Part shown: piece after piece, positions 36,922 to 50,221 of the stretch
How the letters are laid out: every line of letters starts with the position of its first letter
Position numbering within the stretch: the stretch's first letter is position 1
Assembly (NCBI GenBank): GCA_003991915.1
Contig: RQTK01000218.1
Span: 70,654 to 134,653, forward strand
Source of the DNA: Elysia chlorotica
Lineage: Eukaryota; Mollusca; Gastropoda; Plakobranchidae
DNA length: 64,000 nt
Direction of reading: 5' to 3'
Notes under the pieces: model-generated
Told to the model about the DNA's origin: nothing
The model's input: only the letters and a program-made list of their open reading frames with translations
The model's database searches: none
Translations under genes and position numbers: made by a program

Positions 36922-39574
36922 ACAGAGACAAAGATAATACAATATAAATATTATCATAGGAGAGAGAATAAAAGAGCGCCCCCCCACCCCAACTATTCTC
37001 TCACTTTTAAATCCACGATCTTAACTCAATTCTAAAGCATCTATTTCCTGAAGCATCTTTCTATTCTAACTATAATATGTCTCGACACAATTTTATGAAT
37101 AGCAAACAAATTTTAAGTTCATGAATTGCTGAATTTCTAAATCTCTAGAATAAGTATAAATCGGCTGAAGGTTTGAATTGATGCTTTGAGTTAGAATAGA
37201 GGCATCACTAATTTATATTTCTCGCGCACAGGAATAGGATTCCAAAAGCTGTTTCACTTCAAAAGAAAACCTCAAGTGCAGGCAAATATGTAGATTTTAA
37301 CTGCTGAATTCATTGTGAAAAAAAATTAGACAAGTCGCATCCATTTTAACCATTTGACCACGGGGTAAGATCGCTCATCTCTAGTTAGATTTGAAGTGAA
37401 ACGCAAATAAACACGTCATGTAAACAAAAAGGTCGTTATTCGCAATCATAGACGGATTGGCCAGATTTTTCGGCTTCGTAACGACACCTATGCACATCGC
37501 CTACAGTCAAGCGGTTAAAAACTGATTATTGAAGGCTCACTACTCCCAAGAAGCATACAACTATGAGTTTAACATATTGATGACAAAGCAGGAATTTAGC
37601 TCAGTTCTATGAATGCAATCCGTACGAGTACAATAAAAAAGGTATCCTAAACAGGAAAAAAAATACAAAGACCCATACAAAGTCTATTAATGTAAAAACC
37701 ATACAACAATCCGCAATTTTTGCTATAGACATCGTTGAGTAATTTGTTTTAACAGCCAAAACAAAAACCCCACCAGAAATAAATACCCCCTCCTCCACAA
37801 AAAACAACAACACAACAAAACAAAACAAAAAGCACGTTAAGTCTATCACAAAGTGTCTAGTTTTCTTTCCTCTAATTTTTAAATTTGCTTCAATTGAAAC
37901 CCTCTTTGTATAGTTTACTTTCTTCTAAAATACACACTTCAAAATGCAATCACCTTTTTCCTCATAATCCCCAAACGTATAATTCTTCACGGTTCACCAT
38001 AACTGGTCCAGCGACACCTTTCCCTATTTTTTTTGTTTTAAAAGCAAACAATTTTTGCTTCGATCAACAAAATCATACTTGTGCACTGATATTCCATACT
38101 CGACACCCAATCCATTAAATAATATAGTTATTATGCAATGACATTGCGGTTGTGCTGTAATTTATCATCATGCCGCAAGAACATAGCATGGATGTGGTAA
38201 CCAGAGTGAAAAGCTAGGATCACAGACGACCAACTATCTATCAATATCACTACCTTCAAAGAGAGCGCAGCTCAGAAAACTTTGCCTTGATGGTTTAACC
38301 TTAGGATTAAAACAAAAATAGTATAATTGATGATCAAAGCTGCCCAGACTGTCCCAGTGATACGACACAGTGATCAAATGACGGATTGAAGGGGTCAAAG
38401 CTTTTACACCATAAAACTACAACCAGATGGCGAACGGTGTTGGCAAGCGTACACACGAACACGATGAAATATGTAATAAGTAGGAGCCAGTCTTACAGCT
38501 TCACAGTTTGATTCTCTGTAGCTGCGCCAGTTGTACCTGACTTGTTACAACCAAGGCGTGCAATGGTGCATGATCGATATTAGTGCAAAAGAACATTAAA
38601 ACACAAATAGCCCACAAAAATGTATTTGCCATTCACAATTGAAACACAGGAGATATTTTTTTTTCAAGGAGAAGTGTTCACCTTGAATAGCCATAGTTAT
38701 TGCTTAATGTAAAAAAAAAACAACTTGGTTACACATATTATTGTAAAACAGGATTAACAAAAATTAATGATGTAAACGACGCTAATCTTCACTTTTGAAA
38801 CTTTCGTAAAAATATATAAAGATAGCTTGCTGAGTCTTAACTTAAACATCGTGGGAGAGAATCAGACAGATTTTCAGAACAAACATTATGATCAGACGAA
38901 AAGATCCACCCAGACTAATATTCAAGGGACATCGCGACCTAACGATAAAAATGATGAACGCGGAAACGTAGAGCCCGCCGTACCCAGATGCGAGCAGAGC
39001 AAACCTATGTGGCGTGAGTTCATAATCACTATCACAAAGCAAAGAAGACAAAAGATATAAGAAAACACGCCTGCACTAGAAATAAACAAATCCATGTTTT
39101 AACATTAATACTGCGCTACATATATTTTCATGAATTAAATAATTTTTTACAGAAAGGAGTATTTTAAAATAGGACTGGTCTTGTTCTAAGTAGTTTCAAC
39201 TCTCTCAAACGCAATGCATAACGATAGAGATAAATGAATTATCTTTACAACAAAGGCTCTTTTAGTTATTCATTAATTATGGAAGGCTCTGAAATAAAGT
39301 TGCCACATAATGACGATACAAGTAACAAAAATCTCAAAATTAGTAGCAGTATTGAAAAGTTAGTGTTAATCTTACGTCTCCGCTGATGACACGCTGATTC
39401 CTACAAACAATAACTGATTCTTTAAATCCAAGGCTTGAGTCGATATAAGCAGTGACAGGATAAGGCAAAATCTTTGACTAAGTAGCTTGATAAACCATGA
39501 TTCCACCGGAGCTTTGAATCTTAAGCAAGCTCTACAACAATACCTAACCATGTTTGAAAGGAGATCTATATTAT

Positions 39575-39608
39575 ACGATAGAGATAGATAGATAGAGAGA
39601 GAGGGAGG

Positions 39609-39672
<64 letters not shown>

Positions 39673-39775
39673 AAGAGAGATATAGAGAAAGATAGATAGA
39701 CATATAGATAAATACATAGATCGATGAGAGAGAGAGAGAGGGATAGAGAGAAAGAAAGAAAGAGAGATATATTTC
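39575..39775 (+). repeat. GATA/GA purine-rich tract
   Basis: GATA units, then GGGA units, a long GA run, and further GATA, AAAG and GA blocks to about 39770. Confidence 0.9.
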
Positions 39776-40009
39776 TTTAGCGTTTTAAGTCTTTTTGAGC
39801 GTTAACTGTAATTCCTATAAAAACATTGTAAAACAAATTAGACAATGAGACAAATTTTCTGTCCATGTATCTGGCTTGTTAACTCCCCTCAGAACTGATA
39901 CGCATTTGCCCCCATTTTCCATGTAACATTGCCTTATACAAGCTCTTGAATAAGAAAGAGCCACGATCAGGGACTCACGCACGTACAGGGATTCTCCAGG
40001 GAGCCGTAC

Positions 40010-40200
40010 ACGGCGAGAGTATCGCTGCCTCCTAATTGGTCCAACACTGTGTAGTCCCTGCGGCCCCCTAATTAGCTACTTGGCCACACTTGGCCACACT
40101 TGGCCAACCCGGGCCACCCTGCATCGTGGAGCTTCAGGCCACACCCAGAGTCGCTGGCAGTAAGATTTCCGATCCCACAGCTAAACACTCAACACTTTGT
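40010..40200. promoter_or_regulatory. Candidate cis-regulatory block
   Basis: A more GC-rich island in the AT-rich desert. It contains TAATTGG and TAATTAG homeodomain-type cores about 35 bases apart and three tandem ACTTGGCCAC units ending in TTGGCCAA (40079-40107), which resemble NFI half-sites. No open frame explains it. The call rests on motif density only. Confidence 0.2.
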
Positions 40201-40232
40201 GGCTTCCATCCATCTGCCTATCAACAGGCAGT

Positions 40233-40314
40233 CTAATTTCCGGAGGAAAACAACAATAAAAACTTGACGTATCCTAATTTCCGGAGGAAAACAACAATAA
40301 AAACTTGACGTATC
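40233..40314 (+). repeat. 41-bp tandem doublet
   Basis: CTAATTTCCGGAGGAAAACA and the next 21 bases repeat once exactly with period 41. Confidence 0.9.
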
Positions 40315-40854
40315 CTACTTCCTAGACTCTACCAAATGAAAGGTTCAGGCCGGGTAGAACTTCCACAACAAAGAACATTAATTAAATCGCAGGTTTTGAC
40401 CGTTTTCATTTCAACGACTTGTAAAACCCCAGCGCGAAGTCGTCATATCCGCCGATAGCCCAGCCATTGTCAACACCTAAATCGCTCGTCAGCTTAATTA
40501 TGTGAAATAAGGTGCACATAGTGCAATACATTGTATTCACTTACGCGGTTAATTTATACAGAAGCCGGATATTATTTTAGTAACTAAGATATGCAAAAAC
40601 ATACATCCTCTAAAATGTTTCAAGAAGAAAGATTCAGTCGGCGAAACAAGCGCGACAGGCTGATGTGGTTAGATCAACATGACATTATGCGGTATGTAAA
40701 AATATAATTACATGTACTGTAATACATTTAAAGCAGACACTAAGTCTTTTCTATGGACATTTGTCTGTCTGTCAATGCAACTTAACAAGCCTTACTCCCC
40801 GAAGGGAATCATAATATTATTATACGGTGACAGGCACTTACTAGGCCCCAGTGA

Positions 40855-40961
<107 letters not shown>

Positions 40962-42553
40962 CTAAAAAAACCCGGAGCATGCTGCCTTTAAACAAAAACG
41001 ATTTTTGACATTAAAAATATAATTATTGCCACTAATATCACTTTACAAATCTAAAATCGCTTTAAAAACAGTACCAGTACATGGCTGTTAGAAAAACAAC
41101 CCCAACCGAAATCCGACTAGTGATATTTTAAAATACAATGAAACAAATCTGGGTTAAATAATAATGGAGCAAAAATTAATTGTGCATCGTGAACTTCTGA
41201 AAAGATAACATGTTTTGTTTCAAATAATTTTTTTTTCGGAATTCCACCGGATCACAGGATGTATACAAAGATTTCAATTTTTATATCCACGGTTTCATAG
41301 TTGATCGAACCAGAAACACTTCTATTTTAAACAATCTAGGTTTATAATCCTCTAAATTAAGAACGAATTTTGATCTTTCTGTATCACCACATTGTGAAGT
41401 GAATATCTCATTATCTGCACAGGCACTGCCTCCTCTCTACAGTTTTGATTCGTTGCTAAGTGGAACTTGATAAATAAATTAAACCAAGGGCCACAGATGG
41501 TTCGTTTCGAACTTTTCTGCTTTAAAAAAAAGCAACGTCCTTTTTGTTTTTATTTCTTTGCTAATATTGATGAACCAGGCGTTGCACTAAAACACGGTTC
41601 GCACCAGGATAGAAGAACGTCTGATGTGTGTTACAGCATGTTGCTTCGCACGAGAGATGAATACGGAGAGCAATGTCAAATAGTCCAGGGGATGGGATGA
41701 TCTGTCCAATATTTATGACCGCGGGTTTTTTAACCCAGTCACGTGCCATAAACTCCCCATTCGCCGCACATTCCGGCTGAGCGTGAGTGTAACCCTAGCG
41801 CCGTTTAAAACAATGATGTATTGATTGCGGGAGAGCCGCACCGCTAAGATATATGATGACTGTATATATACACCGATACTCACCAGTCAAATTTCATGTT
41901 TACCCTTACTGTTGAAGTGTTCATGGGCTGCACTGAACAGTGCTCTGTGGAGATTTTCAATTCACACGTTCAGAAACAATTAAAACAAATTAAATTTTGT
42001 GTCGCATTCTAGTTTTTGCTTTTACATGTAATATACTTGTACAGTAATACAAAACTATTTGTTCAGAATCATTCCCAAAAAAGATAACGGACACAGATAT
42101 GACTTTGCCCCATTATTATTTTGCAATAACAGCCTTTAAAAAAATTACTTTGTCTGTCATTATTTCTGTCTGTCTGTCTGCCTGTCTGTCTGTCTCTCTC
42201 TCTTTCCCTCCCTCACGCTTTCTCTTTAAATTGTTTCAAATTCTCTCTTTCCATTTTTGTCAAAACCTCTGATCTTTTTTTTGTTATTGTTACTCTCTAC
42301 CCACAAAACTTTGGATACAGATTATCATTAAATAGGCCCTGCACATATACAAAGGCCAAGTCTCAAAGTTAACCCAAGTGAAAAAATGTATGCACACCAA
42401 GAGCGAAAGTAATCAATTAACTTTTTAAATAACTACACAACTAATGTAAAACTCAAGAGTCTAGATTGCTATAAGCTTAAAACTTTGAAATAGAGTTGTC
42501 TATAGATGTGTTAGAAGACTCGTTATTTATTGAAAAAATAGTGTCTTTTTTTG

Positions 42554-42610
42554 TTTTGAAAACTTGCACTTGGTGACCTCTTTTTTGAAAACTTGCACTT
42601 GGTGACCTCT
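42554..42610 (+). repeat. 29-bp tandem doublet
   Basis: TTTTGAAAACTTGCACTTGG followed by TGACCTC occurs twice with period 29. Confidence 0.85.
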
Positions 42611-42739
42611 GATCACTCAAAAAACCATGTCCCGCACTCTTACAGTGGTAAACTTTAAGTATATGATGGTTTAATGTTTAACAACATAGAAATGTAGAAG
42701 ACACTTAGAAAGCAATTAGTTGTACGTGAGGCCCATTTT

Positions 42740-43020
42740 AGCTATTTTTTCCTGGACTATTCCGATTCTGGATTGCTGCCAGTATGAGATCGAACCATTA
42801 AACACTATTTTATGGCATCTTCTATGTCTCTGCAAACAAAAAAATCAATGGGCAATGTTTTTTTTTTAATATTTTAAACATTTTACTTAGCAGCTGTTGT
42901 TCGTCTCCGCATAATTTATGGAATGTGCTCCTTTTTGCGCCCAATACCGGATTACTATCATTAAACTGTATACGATCATGCTTATTAAACATTATTTCAC
43001 TAAATGATATTTCCGTTTGC
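42740..43020 (+). repeat. Third copy of the unclassified dispersed repeat
   Basis: Shares TATGGCATCTTCTATGTCTC, AGCAGCTGTTGTTCGTCTCC, CTCCTTTTTGCGCCC and CCGGATTACTATCATTA with 26930-27400 in the same orientation and order. Confidence 0.55.
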
Positions 43021-43354
43021 GGGACACCAAGCAGTACTATACAATATATCTCACTCCTAATCTCACTGCAAGCTTTTGTATAGTTCGGTCAATTCTGTCT
43101 GCTTTTTGGAAGCCTAGAATAAGTAATGTCCCGAACATAGTCATAGAGAAAGGTTTTAAAAATACAACATTGTAACCTGATATCTTCATACGTACAAGTG
43201 TATAATATTACTTATCCAAACTATCGAATTCAGACCTTAATAAAAAAAATAATCTGTTCTTTTTTTTTTTTAGAAACGCCACCGCCCGTCAGTGCAGGAG
43301 CACCCACCTTTGGATTGTCCCCGGTTGTTGCAGACAAAACTACGCCCCCCACAA

Positions 43355-43460
43355 AAAAAAAACAAAAAAACAACAACAAAACAACAAAAACAAGAACAAA
43401 AAAAAATAACAACAACAACAAAAGAAACAACAACAACAAAAAAACAACAACAACAACAGC
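43355..43460 (+). repeat. A-rich (AAC)n tract
   Basis: Interrupted AAC/AAAAC array; short frames through it are artefacts. Confidence 0.85.
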
Positions 43461-43690
43461 TAACAACGTTCTTCTAATATTCTCAAGATTATTGCTATTG
43501 TTTTTCACTAGACGAACAATATTATTCTGAAGGCATTCTTGTTTTTAATCTTCAGTCCTTTTTTTTTTCATTCACCACTGGTGGCGTCTAGGCCTAATGA
43601 CAAAAGATTGCACAAAAGTTAACAATTATGTCCCCAAATTCGATTATATGGTTCGCTTTTTAATTGGGACACAACGCACCTAGTGGGTTA

Positions 43691-43797
43691 ACGGGTTGAG
43701 TTGGTTTAACGCCCAACGTCAGCGCTATATAAGCTATGTTGTGGACGGGCCCCAAGACTGACTGACGTCGGGTAATGTTATGTGCTACCACAACACA
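43691..43797 (-). mobile_element. SINE 3' half, minus orientation
   Basis: Starts with the inverted tail GTTGAGTTGGTTTAACGCCC, continues through TATATAAGCTATGTTGTGGA and GGGCCCCAAGACTGACTGAC, and stops in the body at TGTGCTACCACA. Confidence 0.75.
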
Positions 43798-44075
43798 TCT
43801 AGTTTCCTATTCTATCCAAGTTTAAGTTTACAATATTGAAGTTTTATATGATTTATATTTAAAAGAATGTGCATATATAAACGACTCAATGTATATAATG
43901 TATTATTTGAGCTGCTGTTCTTTCGGTTAATACACGCAAAGAAAAAGTATAGTCTATGGGAAAGTGTCGCATGCCTGTGGTTGCTACCCTATAACATGCC
44001 TCATGAAATGGCGCGTACGTTTGGCGGTTTGCTATTTCTTCAGTCCAGGCATCATCCGGCAATCGGATTAATCCT

Positions 44076-44694
44076 GGGGCCGTATTCATGTGAAGATGTA
44101 TGTCTAAAGATCGGACGTAACTTACGTCTGACATTTAAATTTAGTCTACGGCCGTTTCATGTAAATTTCCTAGTACTAAATTTTCACGCAAGTTAACACC
44201 TGTTCCGAGGCAGGATTTAGGGCTAAAATTAAATTTTGGTCGCAAGTCTATCTAAAGCCTATCAAAAATCAATTTTAATTACTTTTGTGTTGTTTTAGTA
44301 AGATTTTAGTTGTTTGCTTGTTTAATTTTACTATTTCGGCACATCTAATGGTGCAATCGCGCATTTTTATGATTTTTGATAATTTAGATCCACAATAAAA
44401 AAAAGTAAGTCAAGTGAAAGATTTCACCAAATAGTTCACATGAATATAGAAATTTTTAAATAGATTTGAGTTTTGGTACTTAATTTTTATAATTTTAAGT
44501 AGGTTCTATTAAATTTCAAAATGGCTTTAACATTCTCAGACTTTCCATCCTTTTTTTAGACGTAGCTAGTCCACGGCAAATTTTTTTACCATGAATAGCT
44601 GCGGCTTAGTCTACGTTAAAAAATTTCAGAAGTGGCTAGTAACTGGCTACGTCAGTTTTTAGGCCTAGTTTACGACCGCTCATGAATACAGCGC
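44076..44694. mobile_element. MITE-like element bounded by imperfect inverted ends
   Basis: The left end GGGGCCGTATTCATG (44076-44090) matches, in reverse complement, the right end CATGAATACAGCGCC (44681-44695) with two mismatches. Internally GTCTACG/CGTAGAC-type words recur in mirrored positions, for example TTTAGTCTACGGCC and GCTTAGTCTACGTT. About 620 bp with no transposase frame. The target-site duplication is unclear. Confidence 0.5.
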
Positions 44695-46018
44695 CTGCTC
44701 TAGTGGAGTCGTGGGAATCCCAATAGCTACGTGGATTATGTGACACAAGATCAGATGTCAATGATTTCACAGAAGCGATCAGTCATTATCATCTCTGATG
44801 CCACGCATACGAAAACGAATGGACGTGCGTGTGTGTGCGTGAAAGGTGGTGATTGGTGGTATAGCTTAACACGTCTCCCATGAAGCCCGGAAAGCCGTAA
44901 TAGTGACTGTCTAAATGTATATCCGATAAAAACATTATAATTAATTAAAGACAAGGGGTAGAATGCACAAACATGACGCAGCTTACGTCTCATGTGTTCA
45001 CGCGCAGGCGTCGTCAAACAGCGTCTTGTGAACGCTTGCGGGTCCTGATCAGTAATCCTCTGATCAAGCCATCCATCAACTCGTTTTATCTTTATTTTTT
45101 CTACTGGTATGGTTGGACCATGTCCTTATAATTATAAAAAATAGGCGGGTATGGTCGGACTCGGGAGTCAGAATGACTGGCACAGACAGAAGCTCCAGCA
45201 TCCGGGACGACAACCGAGCGTTGTGCATGATGAGAAATGGACCTAGCAATAACATCTTTATCCACAAACGTGTGCGAAGACTTTCTGACTAGATTCACTT
45301 GAAGCGTCGTGTCTCCAAAGAGTTTCACCGGTCTCCATTTTTATAAATTACAACATTAAAGAAAATATCGATACCGCTTCAAGGATTAGCCTACAGAAAA
45401 CAAAAGTGGGCAGACCAAATATGAAAAAAAGAAAACCCATCTACAGTGGCATGTGTAAAATTTCGACACAACACGTTATTCTCAGCTGCTTTGGTCTACA
45501 AGTTAAATGGTTGTTAACTCCAAAGTTGTTTTGTAATGTGAATAGGAAAATTTAATCAATGGAGCGCCACGTAATTAAAATCGTTGCATTGTTCTCGCCA
45601 AAACTAAAGCTGTGGTTGAACATTAATTAATGACAAATGTCCACATTAAAACTTTCCGTTTTATTTGCCTGACCTATTGTTTAAATTTACGACATGCAAC
45701 AACATGAGAAGTGTCAGACAGGACAATGCTAAGGGCTCACTGTTCTCTTCGCTCAAAGAGTCGGCCTTGTTATGGATAAACTACTTCAAACGTATAAAAC
45801 CTGGTCGTGTCCGCCCTTCTTTGGGGTAAGCACGATTTTCCAGTAAAATATTTTATTATTCATAGCTCAAATATATGTTCACATTCCGGACAACGGCAAA
45901 ATAATATTGTATGTAATACAACAAAGCACTCATTTAGAATAATCTGTCACCTTCCCATTGCCAAAATTAATGTAATTTCTTAAACACAATAGAATAGTCT
46001 TTCTCCCTCCCCCTCTCC

Positions 46019-46049
<31 letters not shown>

Positions 46050-46719
46050 CCGTTTGTCTCTGTCTAAACGATACGCCAGTTTTGGGCTCTCTGGGCCCAG
46101 AGCAGTGCTAGGGACCAGTCAATATCAATGAATGGCCAGTCGCGATTTACATGGTCCAGGCGAGCCTCGTTATAATAATTGTGTTATAGGCCTTATTTTG
46201 GTTTTGATGTCCTGGGGACAGTGTCTGGATAATGGTTTCTGGGCTAAAAACAAAGAGGGTTGTTATTTTAGTAATTCAGTTGTGATATGTTAATGAAACT
46301 AATAAATCCACAAGGAAAGACGGTGAATGATATTGCTAGGCTTCAACAACAACAATTACAACATTAGCACCACCAACACCACCACCACCAACAACAACAA
46401 CAAAAAAGCAACACAACAACACGGACCAATCAAACGACAACTACAAATAACAAAACAAACAAAAAATAGGGCGAAAAGGGAGGGGAAAAAACACATACCG
46501 AACAACTGAGCCCTATTTAAGTGTAATAGAGAAAGAGTTTGAGAAATTGTAGCTGTGCTGAGAAAGTGAATGCGTGGGTGCAAATGAGCAGGGGCAGTTG
46601 ATCAGAAAATTGTCTTTTTCAAACATCCACATCTACACAGCCTTTTCAAGTGAGATAATAAGCAACTTCCTAATAAGGAATAAACATGAGGTACCGTTTA
46701 TCAACTAAAAATACACATG

Positions 46720-46723
<4 letters not shown>

Positions 46724-46790
<67 letters not shown>
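46724..46790 (+). repeat. (GA)n microsatellite
   Basis: About 32 GA units followed by a GTGTGTG stretch. Downstream (46830-47010) a word like ATAGTGTGTCC..ATGTCCTGG recurs four or five times at 35-50 base spacing as an imperfect minisatellite. Confidence 0.9.
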
Positions 46791-47079
46791 CGTGTTTGTG
46801 TGTGTGAGAGAGATAGAGAGAGAGCGTGGAGGGGGATAATATGTCCTGGAATGTACTGGGTGGAGAGGGGATAGTGTGTCCTATAATGTCCTGGGTGGAG
46901 GGAGCATAGTGTGTCATAAACTAAAATTTCCTGTGTGTAAGGCGATAGTGTGTCCGAGAATATCCTTGGTGTAGGGGGGTAGTGTGTTCAAGAGTGTCCT
47001 GGTTTGGAATATCTTACACTACTGAAGGATCCCAGGGCGAGATACAGGTACCTTACACTTTTCTTTAAGAGGAGACAGT

Positions 47080-47081
<2 letters not shown>

Positions 47082-47124
<43 letters not shown>
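47082..47124 (+). repeat. (CT)n microsatellite
   Basis: About 21 CT units. Confidence 0.95.
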
Positions 47125-47128
<4 letters not shown>

Positions 47129-47164
47129 GGGGGTCATAAAACGGCAATACACGGGACCTGCTCA

Positions 47165-47283
47165 CTAATGTACCGCTTCTGACACAAAAAACAAGAGGGG
47201 AAATGCGACGTGGCCTCAATGGGGACTGAATCTGTAGCCTTCAAATAAAAAGCCACGAGCTCTACCCTTAAACCACCTCTGTC
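47165..47283 (-). repeat. tRNA-like SINE head fragment
   Basis: On the minus strand GACAGAGGTGGTTTAAGGGT then TAGAGCTCGTGGCTTTTTAT and ACAGATTCAGTCCCCATTG keep an A-box-like and weak B-box-like pattern. The SINE body is not recognisable. Confidence 0.45.
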
Positions 47284-47737
47284 CCAAACCTACTTTCTCT
47301 GGATTAACTATTGATATTATCATACCTTGATAGACACTGCCCCCAACATCATCACAGACCCTTCCCTTCTAAAAATGCTCCGGAAATTAATTTGAGTCAT
47401 GGAGTACTTAATATATGGGCTATGATTTGAGTTCATATTACGCCCAAGTGCTTAGCACTGGATAACTTGACAATGTGCCAACTCAGTATCGCAATTAAAT
47501 CCTTGTACATGTAATTGAACCCCGCTGCACGTACCGGTACAACTGACTAGCTGGTCTACCCAGGAGCCCTGGCACGTCGCACTGCCATCAAAGCCCCCTG
47601 GCCACAGGTGGTCAGCCTATATGCATCCCCAGATCCATCGAACGATGACAGCACATAATTGCATACTTTTATTGGGTACCTGGTAGCGACAATGTAAGTA
47701 CTGTTATTTCAGAAACTACATGGTAACTGATACATGT

Positions 47738-47880
47738 ATTTGGATCGGTGTCAGCATTATGTGATCGGCTGAGATGTGGGTCGTGGTATCCATGAACAAT
47801 CTCAGTGTGACAGCTCATAAAATTGCCAGACACTAGTCTTGAGACCCGTTGCCATTTCGTATCCTAATTTGGTAAAACAA
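47738..47880 (+). mobile_element. Diverged SINE body fragment
   Basis: GGATCGGTGTCAGCATTATG, GATCGGCTGAGATG, AAATTGCCAGACACTAGTCT and GAGACCCGTTG match the family body in order. The head and the GACGTTAAA tail are lost. Confidence 0.65.
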
Positions 47881-48517
47881 GAGATAATAAATTAGGAGGG
47901 AGCTTCTCTTCTACAACAAACTGCTTAGCGAATAATAAAAAGCCTTCCTGTTGGGAAACGTGACTGTAATGGATGATAACACTTTGTGAAAACAAGGTTG
48001 TATACATGTTTTCGAGCTAACAATTGTAGACTAGTCCATAACCCATACTAATCATTAATAAGTACTTGATTCACCGCTGGACAGCGCTGTAAAAGCTAGT
48101 CAAATTACTTATTTCGTTAAGTTATTTTGATTGTTTCGATTGAACTGTATAAAACTAATGTATCAGTGCGTAGGTAGACCCAACATTTTATTATCCAATC
48201 AGTCATGTCAGCAACTGTGACATAATTATACGACATTCTGTGTTGGCGCATGCGACGGCCTTTTAAAGGTATAAGTCAATTTGATGAATGATGTGAAAAT
48301 AATTAATGATACTCCACATACGTAAGTATGTAATAAAACCACATTAAAACCACAGAGACACAAATGTCTGTAAATTTTAAACAGCACTTACGTGTAAAGC
48401 GAAATGTTCCGCTGGCAATATATTATATTATATTACATTATATTACTTATTTTTATCATCCTCACTTACAAACAAAGCAAAATAAATACATGGGTAACTG
48501 CGGGGGAAAGGTGGGGC

Positions 48518-48772
48518 TTAAGTGCTAGAACGCTTATCTACAGTTAGCAAGTCTCCTATTCGATCCCAATACACGTATCGTCGGCAAAATAGACGTCTCC
48601 TACTGGTTGGATCAGAGTCAGTATGAAGTAACCATCAGAGAAAGACGTCCTGGTAGGCCCATCCTGTCTCTGTTTAGCAACGCGTAAAAAGTGTCAGATG
48701 TTAGAATTGGAACTAGTCCAAGGTATATATATTAGTTGCTGGCATTGGCGTTAAGAATCAAATCAACCGATT
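48518..48772 (+). mobile_element. SINE, full length but diverged
   Basis: The head GGCTTAAGTGCTAGAACGC and B box CCTATTCGATCCCAAT are followed by CTACTGGTTGGATCAGAGTC, AAGTGTCAGATGTTAG and GGCATTGGCGTTAAGAATC. It is clearly older than the copy at 36664. Confidence 0.7.
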
Positions 48773-50221
48773 CGCATTGTCAATCCAAACTTCCTTCATG
48801 CGCAAAGCAGAAAAACGTAGTCTTCATTGATAATGATATGGATTTATACGGTGATGGGTAGATGGAAAGTTCGTCAGACCAAAACATAAATAAATGAGGA
48901 CCAACGAAAACAACACGGAATGAAAACAGATACAACGATATGGAAATCCGCCCGACTCGGCGATCTGCGTGGATCTCGCAGTATCAGCGTTGTTGGCAGG
49001 AAAGCCATTACGGTTTGGGCCTATTGGAAATCTCCTGGACAGCGATGCTAGTTATACGTAGATCTATCTATGCTGTGACGGGCCTTTGTGTATAGATCTC
49101 TACCAGGTGGATGGGCGATGAATAATTCATGCGCCCTCAATATAATGGCAGGGTCATTTACCACAACAACTGTATTCGTTTATCTTCCTCACCGAGCAAA
49201 GCCGAGCTGGATAACTGGTTTCAGAACTATTTCCCCCAAGCCGTCAGAACAAATAGAAAATAATTAAAGTTATGACAGCTTGCAAGAGAACTCGCCTCCT
49301 TTCGTAGACTCCAAACGAGGCTTTGAAAGTGACCTGTTATGGTGTTGGACAATTCTAATAATCTGACTTTGGAGTCACATGACTTGTCTATAAAGCAGGT
49401 TGTTATGAACGCCAATCTATGTTAAAACCATCCACGCATGCTTTCAAGGTGTGGGGACCGCAACTCGCTAAATGTGGCCAAATAGAACTACGCGTAATGT
49501 TAAAATAAGTTTTTAAAGAATTGTCTCAGAACAAAAGATTTTGGAACTGCGCCGTTCTGCATGTTCCGATATTCTGAGGTATTGGTAAAATGCAAAGTAA
49601 TTGACAAGTGCGACAATAAATAAAGCACACACAAAGCCAGCATAGACCATTCGAATAAAATAAGTAGAAGAAGAAAAGAGGAGGAAAGGCATTATAAAAG
49701 AATAGAGTAGGATTATTGAGATAGAAAGAAACACCAGAAGAAGAAACCAATTAGGTTTACGAAGATTTAAATCAGAACTTTTAATAACGGTATCATATTA
49801 TTGTGTGAAAACATGATTAATCCTACTTAAAAAAAAAACACCCCACATCCTATTCAATGATAACATAATTATGCACATTTCATGGCAACCTTTGAGGCGT
49901 ACAATTACGTTATAAATCCTTAACTTTTAGTACATGTAATATCAAAACACAAGATCCCTCTACGGAACAGTAGGCATTATGGGACTATTTTGAGATTTAG
50001 GATCCATTAAAAGCTTGGAAGTCAATGGAAGTACCACACCTCTAAGTGGCTTGTGGTGTTGAGCTACACCAGACCCGTGCCGAGAGGGCGACGCTAGGAG
50101 AAACTGATCTGACAGAAAGTGTCGAGTCAATGAGTTCAATAAGCAGCAGCTATCTCTGAACCTCCAGACACTAATCCAGCCTGCTTTGTTAATTGATGCG
50201 CGCCATCCACATTAAAGCATC

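Noticed and set aside
43886..44134. 82-codon minus-strand frame
   Set aside because: Overlaps the end of a MITE-like element and has no recognised similarity.
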